The translations under genes were made by a program, and so were the position numbers. From assembly GCF_023091865.1 (NCBI RefSeq), contig NZ_JAHXDI010000002.1:372001-436000 (forward strand): a stretch of DNA of 64,000 nucleotides, read 5' to 3'. The first letter of the stretch is position 1. Each line of letters starts with the position of its first letter. The notes below the pieces were generated by a model. That model saw only the letters and a program-made list of their open reading frames with translations. It was not told the DNA's origin and searched no databases. The stretch is from Chromohalobacter moromii. GTDB taxonomy: Bacteria; Pseudomonadota; Gammaproteobacteria; Pseudomonadales; Halomonadaceae. Shown here piece after piece: positions 53,060 through 61,726 of the stretch.

Positions 53060-54049
53060 ATGAAGCCGATAATTGGTACGCAAGCCTCAGAATGGCAAGG
53101 CATCGGTTGTATTATCGCCTCGGTCTTCTGTCTCTCGATGGCCGACGCTTTAGTTAAGTATATCAGCGATGACGTGGGAGTTTGGCAGTTATACGTGCTG
53201 CGTGCGCTGTTGGCGTTGCCGCTTTTGGGGGTGTTGCTTGGAAGACGTGGCGTGGTGCGCCTGGGGCGAGCTCTGCGCCGCCGCTGGGTGCTGGTCAGAA
53301 CCGGCTTGTTGATGGCGATGTGGGTGACCTTCTATGCGGCGCTGCCGACGTTGACGCTATCCATGGCAGCGGTGGCGCTGTACACCTCGCCGCTGTTCAT
53401 TGCCTTGTTCGCTGCCTGGCTGGCCGGCGAGCGGCTTTCAACAGCAGGCTGGTGGGGAATCGTCTTGGGCTTTGCCGGCGTGGTGCTGATATTGCGCCCG
53501 GGGACGATGCATTTCACGCCCACGGTGGCACTGCCGCTGCTGGCGGCGGTGTGTTATGCACTGGCGTCCGTGGTCACACGGATTCACTGCCGCAGTGAAC
53601 GGGCATTGGTGCTTTCCGGGGCGTTGAACCTGGGATTCTTGAGCATGGGCGTCGCGGGATGTGTCGGCATGACGTTGTTCGCTGGAGATCCCGCACACGC
53701 GATGTCCTTTCTGACCTTGCCCTGGCAGTCCTTGGTGCCCGCGACCTGGGGCATGCTGGGTGGCCTGGCGGTGCTGTTCGTACTGGCCAGCAGTACGGTA
53801 GCCAAGGCGTATCAACTGGCTCCGGCCGCCTTGATCGGCGTTTTCGATTACGCGTACCTCATTTTCGCGACCGGTTGGGGGTGGTGGCTGTTCAGCGAGA
53901 AGCCGGACGTGGCCACGGCGGTGGGCATGTTGTGCGTGGGCGTGGCGGGAGTATGCGTCTGGCGCGCCACGCCCGACCGCATGTCGTCCAGTGTCGTGTC
54001 GGCCGACGCCGCGCCTCGATCCGGTCATTCGTCGTGGTCGCCGGAATGA
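53060..54049 (+). CDS. EamA/DMT-family transporter
   Basis: This 329-residue protein has ten membrane helices in two EamA repeats, the first opening ASVFCLSMADALVKYISDDV with WQLYVLRALLALPLL and the second with ATWGMLGGLAVLFVLASSTV. DMT transporters of this branch move metabolites or drugs; the substrate cannot be inferred. It is divergent from the LysR gene. A Shine-Dalgarno AGGGAG precedes the ATG. Confidence 0.85.
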   Translation: MKPIIGTQASEWQGIGCIIASVFCLSMADALVKYISDDVGVWQLYVLRALLALPLLGVLLGRRGVVRLGRALRRRWVLVRTGLLMAMWVTFYAALPTLTLSMAAVALYTSPLFIALFAAWLAGERLSTAGWWGIVLGFAGVVLILRPGTMHFTPTVALPLLAAVCYALASVVTRIHCRSERALVLSGALNLGFLSMGVAGCVGMTLFAGDPAHAMSFLTLPWQSLVPATWGMLGGLAVLFVLASSTVAKAYQLAPAALIGVFDYAYLIFATGWGWWLFSEKPDVATAVGMLCVGVAGVCVWRATPDRMSSSVVSADAAPRSGHSSWSPE

Positions 54050-54155
54050 TGCTGCCGATGTTTAACCTGGGGGCCGGATGCAGGTTGAGTCAGGCGCGAT
54101 CATTTCCTATACCTAGGGGCACGTTGCTATTTCAACACGGACAAGGAGTTGTCGC

Positions 54156-54863
54156 ATGTTGACCTTCGTTTCCTGGCTCTTCATTGCCCTCGGCGTGATC
54201 ACGGCACTGGCGATTGCGCGGGACGTGATGCGGCGTCCGCAGCCGATGGCGATCATGAACGTGACCTGGCCGATCACCGGGCTTTATATGCCAGTGCTGG
54301 GCTGGTGGGCGTATGCACGCATGGGCCGTGCCACGCCTTCGGCAAATGAGCAGGCGAGCCATGGACATGGTGAAGGTCACGAGCACGACCATGCTCATAC
54401 TCACCATCATCATGGCGATAAGCCCAAGTGGCAGGGCGTTTTCGTCTCGGCCACGCACTGCGGGGGCGGTTGCACCGCAGGCGATGTCGTCACTGCGCCG
54501 CTGGCGACCCTGACGGGGTTTGCCTTGCTAGGGTCGGCGACGCTGGGGCACTTCGTGCTGGCCTTCGTCGGCGCGTACCTGTTCGGTGTGCTGTTTCAAT
54601 ATTTACCGATCCGCGCCATGAGCGACAGTGGTCCACGCCAGGCGCTGATCGATGCCATCAAGGCGGATACGCTTTCGCTGATCGCGTTCCAGGCGGGCAT
54701 GTACGTCTGGATGCTGATCGCCATTCACGGCTGGATGGGCGAAATGAACGCTTTCTCGGTCACCTTCTGGTTCATGATGCAGATCGCCATGCTGATCGGA
54801 TTCGCAACGTCCTATCCAGCTAACTGGATATTGATCGACCGAGGCATCAAGCACGCGATGTAA
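54156..54863 (+). CDS. DUF4396 membrane protein with histidine-rich loop
   Basis: The 235-residue protein has two membrane segments, a cytoplasmic or periplasmic loop with the run HGHGEGHEHDHAHTHHHHGD (residues about 69-88), the cysteine motif THCGGGCTAGD, and then about four more helices typical of DUF4396. The His-rich run and CxxxC-like motif suggest metal binding. Family function is unknown. The gene ends at a strong hairpin shared with argC. Confidence 0.85.
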   Translation: MLTFVSWLFIALGVITALAIARDVMRRPQPMAIMNVTWPITGLYMPVLGWWAYARMGRATPSANEQASHGHGEGHEHDHAHTHHHHGDKPKWQGVFVSATHCGGGCTAGDVVTAPLATLTGFALLGSATLGHFVLAFVGAYLFGVLFQYLPIRAMSDSGPRQALIDAIKADTLSLIAFQAGMYVWMLIAIHGWMGEMNAFSVTFWFMMQIAMLIGFATSYPANWILIDRGIKHAM

Positions 54864-54869
54864 GGCGGC

Positions 54870-54903
54870 GTGATCACCGCATGATTCGTCGTGCGGTGAT
54901 CAC
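54870..54903. terminator. Bidirectional hairpin between DUF4396 and argC genes
   Basis: GTGATCACCGCA and its exact complement flank a ten-base loop, seven bases after the DUF4396 stop and 15 bases beyond the argC stop. It lacks a T run on either side. Confidence 0.65.
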
Positions 54904-54917
54904 GGGAGTCGCCGTAC

Positions 54918-55865
54918 TCAGGCCGAGAGGCCGCTGGCCTCATCCACGCCGAGGTGCAGGTTCATGCTCTGCACGGCGGCGCCTGCCGCCCCTTTGCCGA
55001 GATTGTCCAACCGGGCGACGAGGGAGACGTGTTCATGGTTGCCGAACACGAACAGGTCGACGCGGTTGGTGTCGTTGCAGCCCTGTACTTCGAAGAAGCC
55101 ACCATCCAGGTTGGCGGGGTCCTCGAGGGGCATGACGCGAACGAAAGTCTCACCTGCGTAGTGCTCGGCGTAGGCTTGGCGCAGCGCCGCGGCCGTGGCC
55201 CCGGGGCTAAGCTGGTCGATGTGCAGGGGAATCGTCACCGAGAGACCCTTGAGGAAGGGGCCGACGATCGGCTGGAAAACCGGTGTCCGCTCGAGCCCGC
55301 CGTGCACACGCATTTCCGGCAAGTGCTTGTGGGTCAGCCCCATGGCGTAGTGACGCGGTGCGGCCAGACGGTCGTCGCGGCCGGCTTCGTACTCGGCGAT
55401 CAACTTCTTGCCGCCGCCGCTGTAGCCGGTGATCGAATGTGCCGTCAACGGCGTTTGCGCGGGCAGCAGGCCGGCCTCGACCAGCGGCCGGGCGAGCATG
55501 ATGAAGGCACTGGCATGGCAGCCTGGATTGGCGATGCGCTTGCTGGCGCGAATGGCGTCACGCTGGCCCGGCGTCAGTTCGGGGAGGCCATAGGTCCACT
55601 CGGCATCGGTGCGAAAGGCCGTGCTGGCGTCGATCAGGCAGGTATCGGGGTTCTCGAGCAGCGCCGCGGCCTCGCGAGAAGCCGCATCGGGCAGGCATAG
55701 AAAGGCCACATCGGCGGCGTTGAGCAGACGGGCGCGTTCGGTGGCATCCTTGCGCTTGTCGCTGTCGATGCGCAGTAGTTCGATATCCTTGCGTGCCTCG
55801 AGATAATCCAGCAGCCGCAGCCCAGTGGTGCCTTCCTGACCGTCTACGTATACCTTGAATGCCAT
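54918..55865 (-). CDS. argC: N-acetyl-gamma-glutamyl-phosphate reductase, short (type 2) form
   Basis: This 315-residue enzyme is the compact ArgC type: [17 protein letters not shown] at the NADP-binding end, the catalytic cysteine in [18 protein letters not shown] and [16 protein letters not shown]. It reduces N-acetylglutamyl phosphate in arginine synthesis. No strong ribosome site is visible before the ATG at 55865, but homologues begin MAFKVYVDG. No other arginine gene is nearby. Confidence 0.9.
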   Translation of the reverse strand: MAFKVYVDGQEGTTGLRLLDYLEARKDIELLRIDSDKRKDATERARLLNAADVAFLCLPDAASREAAALLENPDTCLIDASTAFRTDAEWTYGLPELTPGQRDAIRASKRIANPGCHASAFIMLARPLVEAGLLPAQTPLTAHSITGYSGGGKKLIAEYEAGRDDRLAAPRHYAMGLTHKHLPEMRVHGGLERTPVFQPIVGPFLKGLSVTIPLHIDQLSPGATAAALRQAYAEHYAGETFVRVMPLEDPANLDGGFFEVQGCNDTNRVDLFVFGNHEHVSLVARLDNLGKGAAGAAVQSMNLHLGVDEASGLSA

Positions 55866-56064
55866 GGGAAATTCGTTGCCTCGTTGACCGGGTCCGTACA
55901 TGCCGGCAGCACTGCCAGCGAATCGTCCTCCATTGTGCGTCGATGCGGCCGCGCTGTCATGTTTCCGAGCGTCAATCCGCTTGTCGTGACTCGCAAAAAC
56001 GACCAACCTGAGAGGGGTTGGGATTTCGCGTCACCCACTGAGACAAGCGTGATAAGGACGACAT

Positions 56065-56745
56065 ATGAACAAGCGTGTATTGGCTTTCGATGTCTATGGC
56101 ACCTTGATTGACACTCACGGCGTGGTGGAGGCCTTGAACGCTGAATTGGGCGATACCGAAAAGGCGCAGGCCTTTTCGCAGCGTTGGCGGGACAAGCAGC
56201 TCGAATTTGCCTTTCGTCGCTCGCTGATGGGCGCTTATGCGAGCTTCGCCGATTGCACGCGGGATGCGCTGGAATTCACCGACCGCGCCATGGGTAACCA
56301 GCTCTCGGAGGTCGCCAAGGACCGATTGATGGCGCTTTATGGGCGCTTACCGGCATTTTCCGATGTCGCCGAAGGACTGGCACGCTTGAGTGATGCCGGC
56401 ATGCGCTGTGTGGCGTTTTCCAACGGCACCCGGGAGGCCGTGACGGGGTTATTGGCCCAGGCAGGTATCCGCGAGCGGTTCGACGCCATCGTCAGCGTCG
56501 ACGACATCAAACGCTTCAAGCCCGATCCTGCCGTGTACGCTTATTTGCGCCAATGCACCGAGTCGAAGGCCACCGATACCTGGCTGATTTCCAGCAATCC
56601 CTTCGACATCATCGGGGCCAAGTACGCTGGCTTGCACGCGGCCTGGATACGCCGCAGTGCGGAAGCGCCCTTCGATCCCTGGGGCGATGAGCCCGACATG
56701 ACGGTGAGCGATCTCGACGAACTCGCTGAGCGCTTGGTGAAGTAA
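56065..56745 (+). CDS. Haloacid dehalogenase, type II (L-2-haloacid dehalogenase family)
   Basis: This 226-residue HAD enzyme has the nucleophile aspartate in LAFDVYGTLIDTHG, the FSNGTREAV loop, the lysine in IKRFKPDPAVYAYL and the acidic end SSNPFDIIGAKYAGL. The family hydrolyses short 2-halo acids, but many members act on other substrates. It stands alone; the ATG follows AAGGACGACAT. Confidence 0.88.
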   Translation: MNKRVLAFDVYGTLIDTHGVVEALNAELGDTEKAQAFSQRWRDKQLEFAFRRSLMGAYASFADCTRDALEFTDRAMGNQLSEVAKDRLMALYGRLPAFSDVAEGLARLSDAGMRCVAFSNGTREAVTGLLAQAGIRERFDAIVSVDDIKRFKPDPAVYAYLRQCTESKATDTWLISSNPFDIIGAKYAGLHAAWIRRSAEAPFDPWGDEPDMTVSDLDELAERLVK

Positions 56746-56761
56746 GCGCGACGAGACACGT

Positions 56762-58903
56762 TCAGCCACCACGCCGCCACCGGAAATAACGCGCCAGCCA
56801 GCCGAGCAGGCGCTCGGGCTTGTGGGCGTTCTTCCATACGCCGGCGGTGCCTTTGACGGCTTCCGAGAGGGTCGGATAGGGGTGAATCGTGCCGAGCAAC
56901 TTGTTGAGCCCGATGTTGTGCTTCATGGCCAGCGTCACCTCCGCCAGCCATTCACCGGCGTTTTCGCCGACCAGAGTGGCACCGAGGATGCGATCCTTGC
57001 CGGGGACGGTGAGGATCTTGACGAAACCAGTGGTGGCGCGCTCGGCGATGGCCCGGTCGCTCTCGGCCATCGCGTAGCGAGTGACCTCGTAGGCGATGCC
57101 CTGGGCCCTGGCCTCGCGCTCGTTGAGCCCCACGCGCGCCACTTCGGGTTGCAGGTACGTCACCGCGGGCATGATGCGGTAGTCGACCTTGAAACGCTTG
57201 AACTCGCCGAACAGGGCGTTGACGGCGGCATGCCAGGCCTGGTGCGCGGCGGCGTGGGTCAACTGATAAGGGCCGGCGACATCGCCGCAGGCCCAGATGT
57301 TGGGCAGCTTGGTCTGTAGCTGCTCGTTGACCTCCAAGGTCCCGTTGTCGCGAGTGGCGATCCCCAGCGCTTCCAGCCCGAGCCCTTCGACGTTGGCCTG
57401 ACGACCGACGCTGACCAGCAGGCGGTCGAAGGGAATGCGCGTCTGACGACCGTCGGCCGCCTCGACGAGGAGCTGGTGCTCGTCGTTCTCGACCGTCACC
57501 GACAGCGCCCGGGTACGAGTCATGATCTCGAGGCCTTCCTCGGCGAGCAGGCCGGCGACGAGCTCGCCGACTTCGTCATCCTCGCGCCCCAGCAGCTGCT
57601 CGGCGCCCTCGACCAGCGTTACCTGGCTACCCAGGCGGGCGAAGCTCTGGCCGAGCTCGCAGCCGATGGCGCCGCCGCCCAGCACCACCAGGCGGCGCGG
57701 CTGCTCGGTCAGCGTCCACAGGTTCTCTGAAGTCAGCACGTCGATCTGCTCGATGCCCGGAATCGGCGGCACCTTGGGCGTGGCGCCGGTGGCGATGACG
57801 ATATGCCGAGCCGTCAGCGGCTGGCCGTCGACATCCACCGTCCACGGTGACAGCAGCCGCGCCGTGCCGCGTTTCACCTCGACGCCCAGCCCGGTATAGC
57901 GTTCCTCGCTGTCATGGGGTGCCACCTCCTCGATGACACGTCGCACGTGGCCCATGACCTCGCCGAAGTCGATACGCGGCGCCCCCGCATGGACACCCAG
58001 TCGCTCGGCATCGCGCACGTTCTGGGCGGCCCGCGCGGCGCGAATCAGCGCCTTGGAAGGCACGCACCCGGTATTGAGACAGTCGCCCCCCATGGCGTCA
58101 CGTTCGACGAGCGCGACCTTCGCTCGCACCGCACTGGCGATGTAGCTGGTCACGAGCCCCGCCGAGCCGCCGCCGATCACCAGAATGTCGACATCGAAGC
58201 GCCGGGGCTTGGCATACCCCCGGTAGCGCTTGCGGCGTTGCAGCCCGTCGACGATCCAGCGCGCGATCAGCGGGAAGACGCCCAGCAGGGCGAAGGAAAG
58301 CAGCAGCGACGGCGACACGACGCCACCCAGCGATTGCAGTTCGCCGAGTTGCTGGCCGGCGTTCACGTAGACCAGCGTGCCCGGAATCATGCCGATCTGG
58401 CTGGCGACATAGAACACCGAGGTGCGCAGCCGGGTCAGGCCCATGGCCAGATTGACCACGAAGAACGGGAAGATCGGCACCAGCCGCAGGCTGAACAGAT
58501 ACAACGCACCGTCGCGCTCGATGCCGCGGTTGATCGTCTCGATCTGCCGCGCGAAGCGACGCTCGATCAGTTCCCGAAACAGGGTTCGGGAGACCAGAAA
58601 CGCCAGGGTGGCGCCAATCGTGCTGGCAAAGGAGATGATCAAGAAACCCCAGCCCAGGCCGAATAGGGCGCCCCCCAGCAGCGTCAGGAAGGCGGCGCCG
58701 GGCAGCGAAAGCGCGGCGACCAGCACATAGACGAGGAAGAAACCGCCGGCGACGAGCCAGGGCGCATCGGCGAACCATCGATCGAACCGCCCTTGCAGCG
58801 ACTTGATGGACTCGAGCGTCAGGTAATCGTCGAAGCCACCCGCAAAGAAGGCAATGATCGCCACCAGGACCACGCCGAGAATCACCACGCGATAATGTTT
58901 CAC
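56762..58903 (-). CDS. TVP38/DedA-type membrane domain fused to a pyridine nucleotide-disulfide oxidoreductase
   Basis: The 713-residue fusion has an N-terminal membrane part of about 230 residues (SNARE-associated/TVP38 type, with FLVYVLVAALSLPGAAFLTL) and a flavoprotein like dihydrolipoamide or mercuric reductase: ILVIGGGSAGLVTSY for FAD, the redox pair in GGDCLNTGCVPSKALI, and the dimer-interface IHPYPTLSEAVKG. No HMA metal domain is present. Substrate is unknown. I prefer the GTG at 58903, which follows GGGGAGAGGAA; an ATG at 58930 would add nine residues. Confidence 0.85.
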   Translation of the reverse strand: MKHYRVVILGVVLVAIIAFFAGGFDDYLTLESIKSLQGRFDRWFADAPWLVAGGFFLVYVLVAALSLPGAAFLTLLGGALFGLGWGFLIISFASTIGATLAFLVSRTLFRELIERRFARQIETINRGIERDGALYLFSLRLVPIFPFFVVNLAMGLTRLRTSVFYVASQIGMIPGTLVYVNAGQQLGELQSLGGVVSPSLLLSFALLGVFPLIARWIVDGLQRRKRYRGYAKPRRFDVDILVIGGGSAGLVTSYIASAVRAKVALVERDAMGGDCLNTGCVPSKALIRAARAAQNVRDAERLGVHAGAPRIDFGEVMGHVRRVIEEVAPHDSEERYTGLGVEVKRGTARLLSPWTVDVDGQPLTARHIVIATGATPKVPPIPGIEQIDVLTSENLWTLTEQPRRLVVLGGGAIGCELGQSFARLGSQVTLVEGAEQLLGREDDEVGELVAGLLAEEGLEIMTRTRALSVTVENDEHQLLVEAADGRQTRIPFDRLLVSVGRQANVEGLGLEALGIATRDNGTLEVNEQLQTKLPNIWACGDVAGPYQLTHAAAHQAWHAAVNALFGEFKRFKVDYRIMPAVTYLQPEVARVGLNEREARAQGIAYEVTRYAMAESDRAIAERATTGFVKILTVPGKDRILGATLVGENAGEWLAEVTLAMKHNIGLNKLLGTIHPYPTLSEAVKGTAGVWKNAHKPERLLGWLARYFRWRRGG

Positions 58904-59024
58904 TTCCTCTCCCCTTCTGCGTGCTTTCATTCGGCCATCATGGCTTGGCGGCATCCTGCTCCAAGCCGATCCGCGTCCATCATGGCAACAAAACGCGTCG
59001 TCCACCACACGCCAGGGCGAGCAT

Positions 59025-59657
59025 TCATGTCGCGTTGTCCAGCATGCGCCAGCGCTCGAGATCGCGCGGGGTGTCAAGATCCCACACCGTATCGGGGCAG
59101 GCCACGCGAAGGCCCAGTTCTCGTGCCCTTGCGAGCGTCTGCGCCGCTACCTCGCTGCCGCCCCAGGCCACGTCCGTGAACAGTCGGGCGGGGAGCCGAT
59201 GGCCCCCGATCAATGCATAACCGCCGTCCTCGGCGGGCAGCATCACCAGATCGTGAGCGTTCAGCGCCCGCACGCAGCGCGCCAATAGCGTCGACGTCAA
59301 CACCGGGCAGTCGCTGCCGATCAGTAACGCCGGGCCGCGCTGGGCGGACAAGGCGGCGTGCATTCGCTGCCCGAGATCCCCCGACGGCTGGGCGTGCAGT
59401 GCGATGCCATGTCGCGCCGCCAGCGCTTCGAGCAGCGGATGGCGCGGTGCCAGCCCCGCCCACAGCTGTACCCGTGCGGCGGGAAAGGTCTGGCAGGCCA
59501 CCTCGAGCGTGCGTTCGAGCAGTGCGACATGCACGTCGCGCGCCTGCTCGGCATCGAGTGCCGGCATCAGCCGGGTCTTGATCTTGCCGGGGATCGGCGC
59601 CTTGGCGAACACCAGCAGCGTCGCCTCGGCGCCGGCGATCATCGCGTCAGCGGACAT
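59025..59657 (-). CDS. TIGR04282-type small glycosyltransferase (DUF2064)
   Basis: This 210-residue protein shows LLVFAKAPIPGKIKTRLMP at the start and the nucleotide-sugar block GPALLIGSDCPVLTSTLLAR with ALIGGHRLP later. The family is named from some arsenosugar neighbourhoods, but no ArsM/ArsS homologue is present here. It overlaps the next glycosyltransferase by 11 bases, so the two are a unit. Confidence 0.82.
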   Translation of the reverse strand: MSADAMIAGAEATLLVFAKAPIPGKIKTRLMPALDAEQARDVHVALLERTLEVACQTFPAARVQLWAGLAPRHPLLEALAARHGIALHAQPSGDLGQRMHAALSAQRGPALLIGSDCPVLTSTLLARCVRALNAHDLVMLPAEDGGYALIGGHRLPARLFTDVAWGGSEVAAQTLARARELGLRVACPDTVWDLDTPRDLERWRMLDNAT

Positions 59658-60363
59658 CGGTGTACTCCCCCGCCAGGGTCCAGGGCGATACACCGCACCA
59701 GTAGCGCAGGCGCAGCCACCACATCGTGACGATGGTGCGTAACGGGCCGTGCTGCTGCCAGCGCCGCGCGGACGTGGTCACCCGCGGGGCGAGGCAAGCC
59801 GGCGCGCACAGACGACGTAGGCGCCGGCTGATTTCGATGTCTTCCATCAGCGGCTGGTCGGGGAAACCGCCAACGCGCTCGAACGCGTCGCGGGTCATGA
59901 AGATCGCCTGGTCACCCGTGGCGATGCCAGTGAGGCGCGAGCGCCGGTTCATGCTCCAGCCGACCAGCCCCGCCAGCGCGAATCCGCGCTCGATCTCGAC
60001 GTCGAAGCGCCCCCAACATGCCGGGCCCTTCAGCGCTGCGTCGATCAACCGATCGGCGCGATCTGGCAGGCGCGTGTCGGCATGCACGAAGACCAGGCCG
60101 TCACCGCTACTCTCCCGACCGCCGAAATTCATCTGCCGGGCCCGGCCGCGTTCACCGATCAGCACCCGATCCGCCAGGGGGCGCGCCAGCGCGGCGGTGT
60201 CGTCGTCGCTGCCGCCGTCGACGACCATGATCTCGACGCCGCGGTCTCTCAACGGCGACAAGGCGGTCAGGCAGGCCTGGATCGTCGCGGCTTCGTTCAC
60301 CACCGGCACGATCACGCTCAGCCGCGGTGTGTCGGCAAGCGGTCCTGAATCATGCACGCTCAT
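59647..60363 (-). CDS. TIGR04283-type family 2 glycosyltransferase
   Basis: This 238-residue GT2 enzyme has PRLSVIVPVVNEAATIQACL, the metal-binding region VVDGGSDDDT, FVHADTRLPDRAD and GDQAIFMTRDAFERVGGF. It overlaps the TIGR04282-type gene and lies four bases after the DUF3047 gene on the same strand. The product of the pair is unknown; a modified sugar is likely. Confidence 0.85.
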   Translation of the reverse strand: MSVHDSGPLADTPRLSVIVPVVNEAATIQACLTALSPLRDRGVEIMVVDGGSDDDTAALARPLADRVLIGERGRARQMNFGGRESSGDGLVFVHADTRLPDRADRLIDAALKGPACWGRFDVEIERGFALAGLVGWSMNRRSRLTGIATGDQAIFMTRDAFERVGGFPDQPLMEDIEISRRLRRLCAPACLAPRVTTSARRWQQHGPLRTIVTMWWLRLRYWCGVSPWTLAGEYTDVR

Positions 60364-60367
60364 TGGC

Positions 60368-61039
60368 TTATCCCTCGGGACAGCGAGGCGGTGTCGGCGA
60401 CGCGGAAAAGCCGACGCCGTAATACCAGGCGGTGGCGTCGCCGCCCGCATTGTCGCCATCGCTCATCAACGCCACGCCGTCGATCTCGCTCACGTCCTCG
60501 CCGAACAACGCCTGGTAATCGGCACTCACGTCGCGCACTTCCGCCCGCCATTCGCCGACCGGCGACTGCTCACCCTGAAGGGCCAGCAGCATCGCCCGGT
60601 CGGTGAAGGCATTCGGCCAGCGCGCGTCCGTGGCCTGATTGGAGGACCAGACGTAGTTCACCGATTGCACCTGCCACGGCAGCAGGCCCGTCTTGCGTGC
60701 CACGTAGAGTCGGGCGGGATAGTCGTCGCCGGCCTGGGTGCGCTCGTCGAGCCCCGTGTAGCGGGCATCCACCTTCCAGCACCAGTGCAGATAAGGGGTC
60801 TCATCCAGATCGATCTCGCGCTCCAAGTACTTGGCGGACGCCTGGCCCCGCGCATTCGCTTGGAGCACCTCGACGCCGTTGTCGCGGACGACCGCGTAAC
60901 GCGTCTGTCCCTCGAAGGAACGCGTCTCCCACGCCGCCATGTCCCGGGCGGAAAACGCGATCTCGGCGGCCCAGGCGCTTGTCGAGAGCGCCAGGCCGCC
61001 CAGCAGCAGTGTCCGCGCTATCCATTGGTGCATCATCAT
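60368..61039 (-). CDS. DUF3047 exported protein
   Basis: The 223-residue protein has a signal peptide (hydrophobic run LLLGGLALSTSAWAAE ending in an AWA-A cleavage site) and the DUF3047 blocks YLEREIDLDETPYLHWCWKV, RLYVARKTG and VNYVWSSN. It is periplasmic and probably binds a ligand or substrate. Its start overlaps the end of the ABC ATPase by four bases, so it may work with the YnjBCD transporter or the glycosyltransferases. Confidence 0.85.
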   Translation of the reverse strand: MMMHQWIARTLLLGGLALSTSAWAAEIAFSARDMAAWETRSFEGQTRYAVVRDNGVEVLQANARGQASAKYLEREIDLDETPYLHWCWKVDARYTGLDERTQAGDDYPARLYVARKTGLLPWQVQSVNYVWSSNQATDARWPNAFTDRAMLLALQGEQSPVGEWRAEVRDVSADYQALFGEDVSEIDGVALMSDGDNAGGDATAWYYGVGFSASPTPPRCPEG

Positions 61040-61710
61040 GTGCGTTTCTCCTGATCGATGGACTCCATGGCGGTGCCTCGTTCGGTCAACCTCAGGATGC
61101 GCCCTCCCGCCGCCTGGGCGTCGGCTTCGTCGTGGGTCACCATCAACGTGGGCAAGCGGTAGTGACGCACGCGTTCGAAGACCCAGTGGCGGATCTCGTC
61201 GCGCCGGGCGGCATCCAGCTTGGAGAACGGCTCGTCGAGCAGGATCGCGCGCGGCTGCGACAACAGCACCCGCAACAGGGCCACTCGCGCCTTCTGTCCG
61301 CCGGAGAGCGTCGACGGATCGCGCCCCGCGAATGCCTCCAGTCCCACCGACGACAGGGCGTCATGGATTCGCTCGCGGCGTTGCCGGCGCGTCCCTTCAC
61401 GCACCATGCCGAAGGCCAGATTGCCGGCCACATCGAGATGCGGAAACAGCAGCGGATCCTGAAAGAGTAGCCCCACATGGCGCTGCTCGGCGGGTAGCGT
61501 ATCGATTCGCGTCTCCTCGAGCAGCACGCGCCCTTGCGCCTGGAAAGCCGGGCTCAAAAACCCCGCGATGAACGCCAGCAAGGTGGACTTGCCGACGCCG
61601 GAGGGCCCCATGACGGTCAGTACCTCGCCGGGAGCGACCGCCGTGTCCAGGCTCAGCAGACGTTGCTGCCCCTGATGAATGACGATGTCGTCGAGAATCA
61701 GTGACGCCAT
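61036..61710 (-). CDS. ynjD: ABC transporter ATP-binding protein, YnjD-like
   Basis: This 224-residue ATPase has Walker A GPSGVGKST, the signature LSGGQKARVALLR, Walker B ILLDEP and the switch histidine in MVTHDEADA. It is followed by DUF3047 and preceded by a permease and a binding protein in the YnjB-C-D order. The substrate of the system is not known. The ATG at 61710 fits homologues. Confidence 0.85.
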   Translation of the reverse strand: MASLILDDIVIHQGQQRLLSLDTAVAPGEVLTVMGPSGVGKSTLLAFIAGFLSPAFQAQGRVLLEETRIDTLPAEQRHVGLLFQDPLLFPHLDVAGNLAFGMVREGTRRQRRERIHDALSSVGLEAFAGRDPSTLSGGQKARVALLRVLLSQPRAILLDEPFSKLDAARRDEIRHWVFERVRHYRLPTLMVTHDEADAQAAGGRILRLTERGTAMESIDQEKRT

Positions 61711-61726
61711 GGCATGAATCCTTTCG

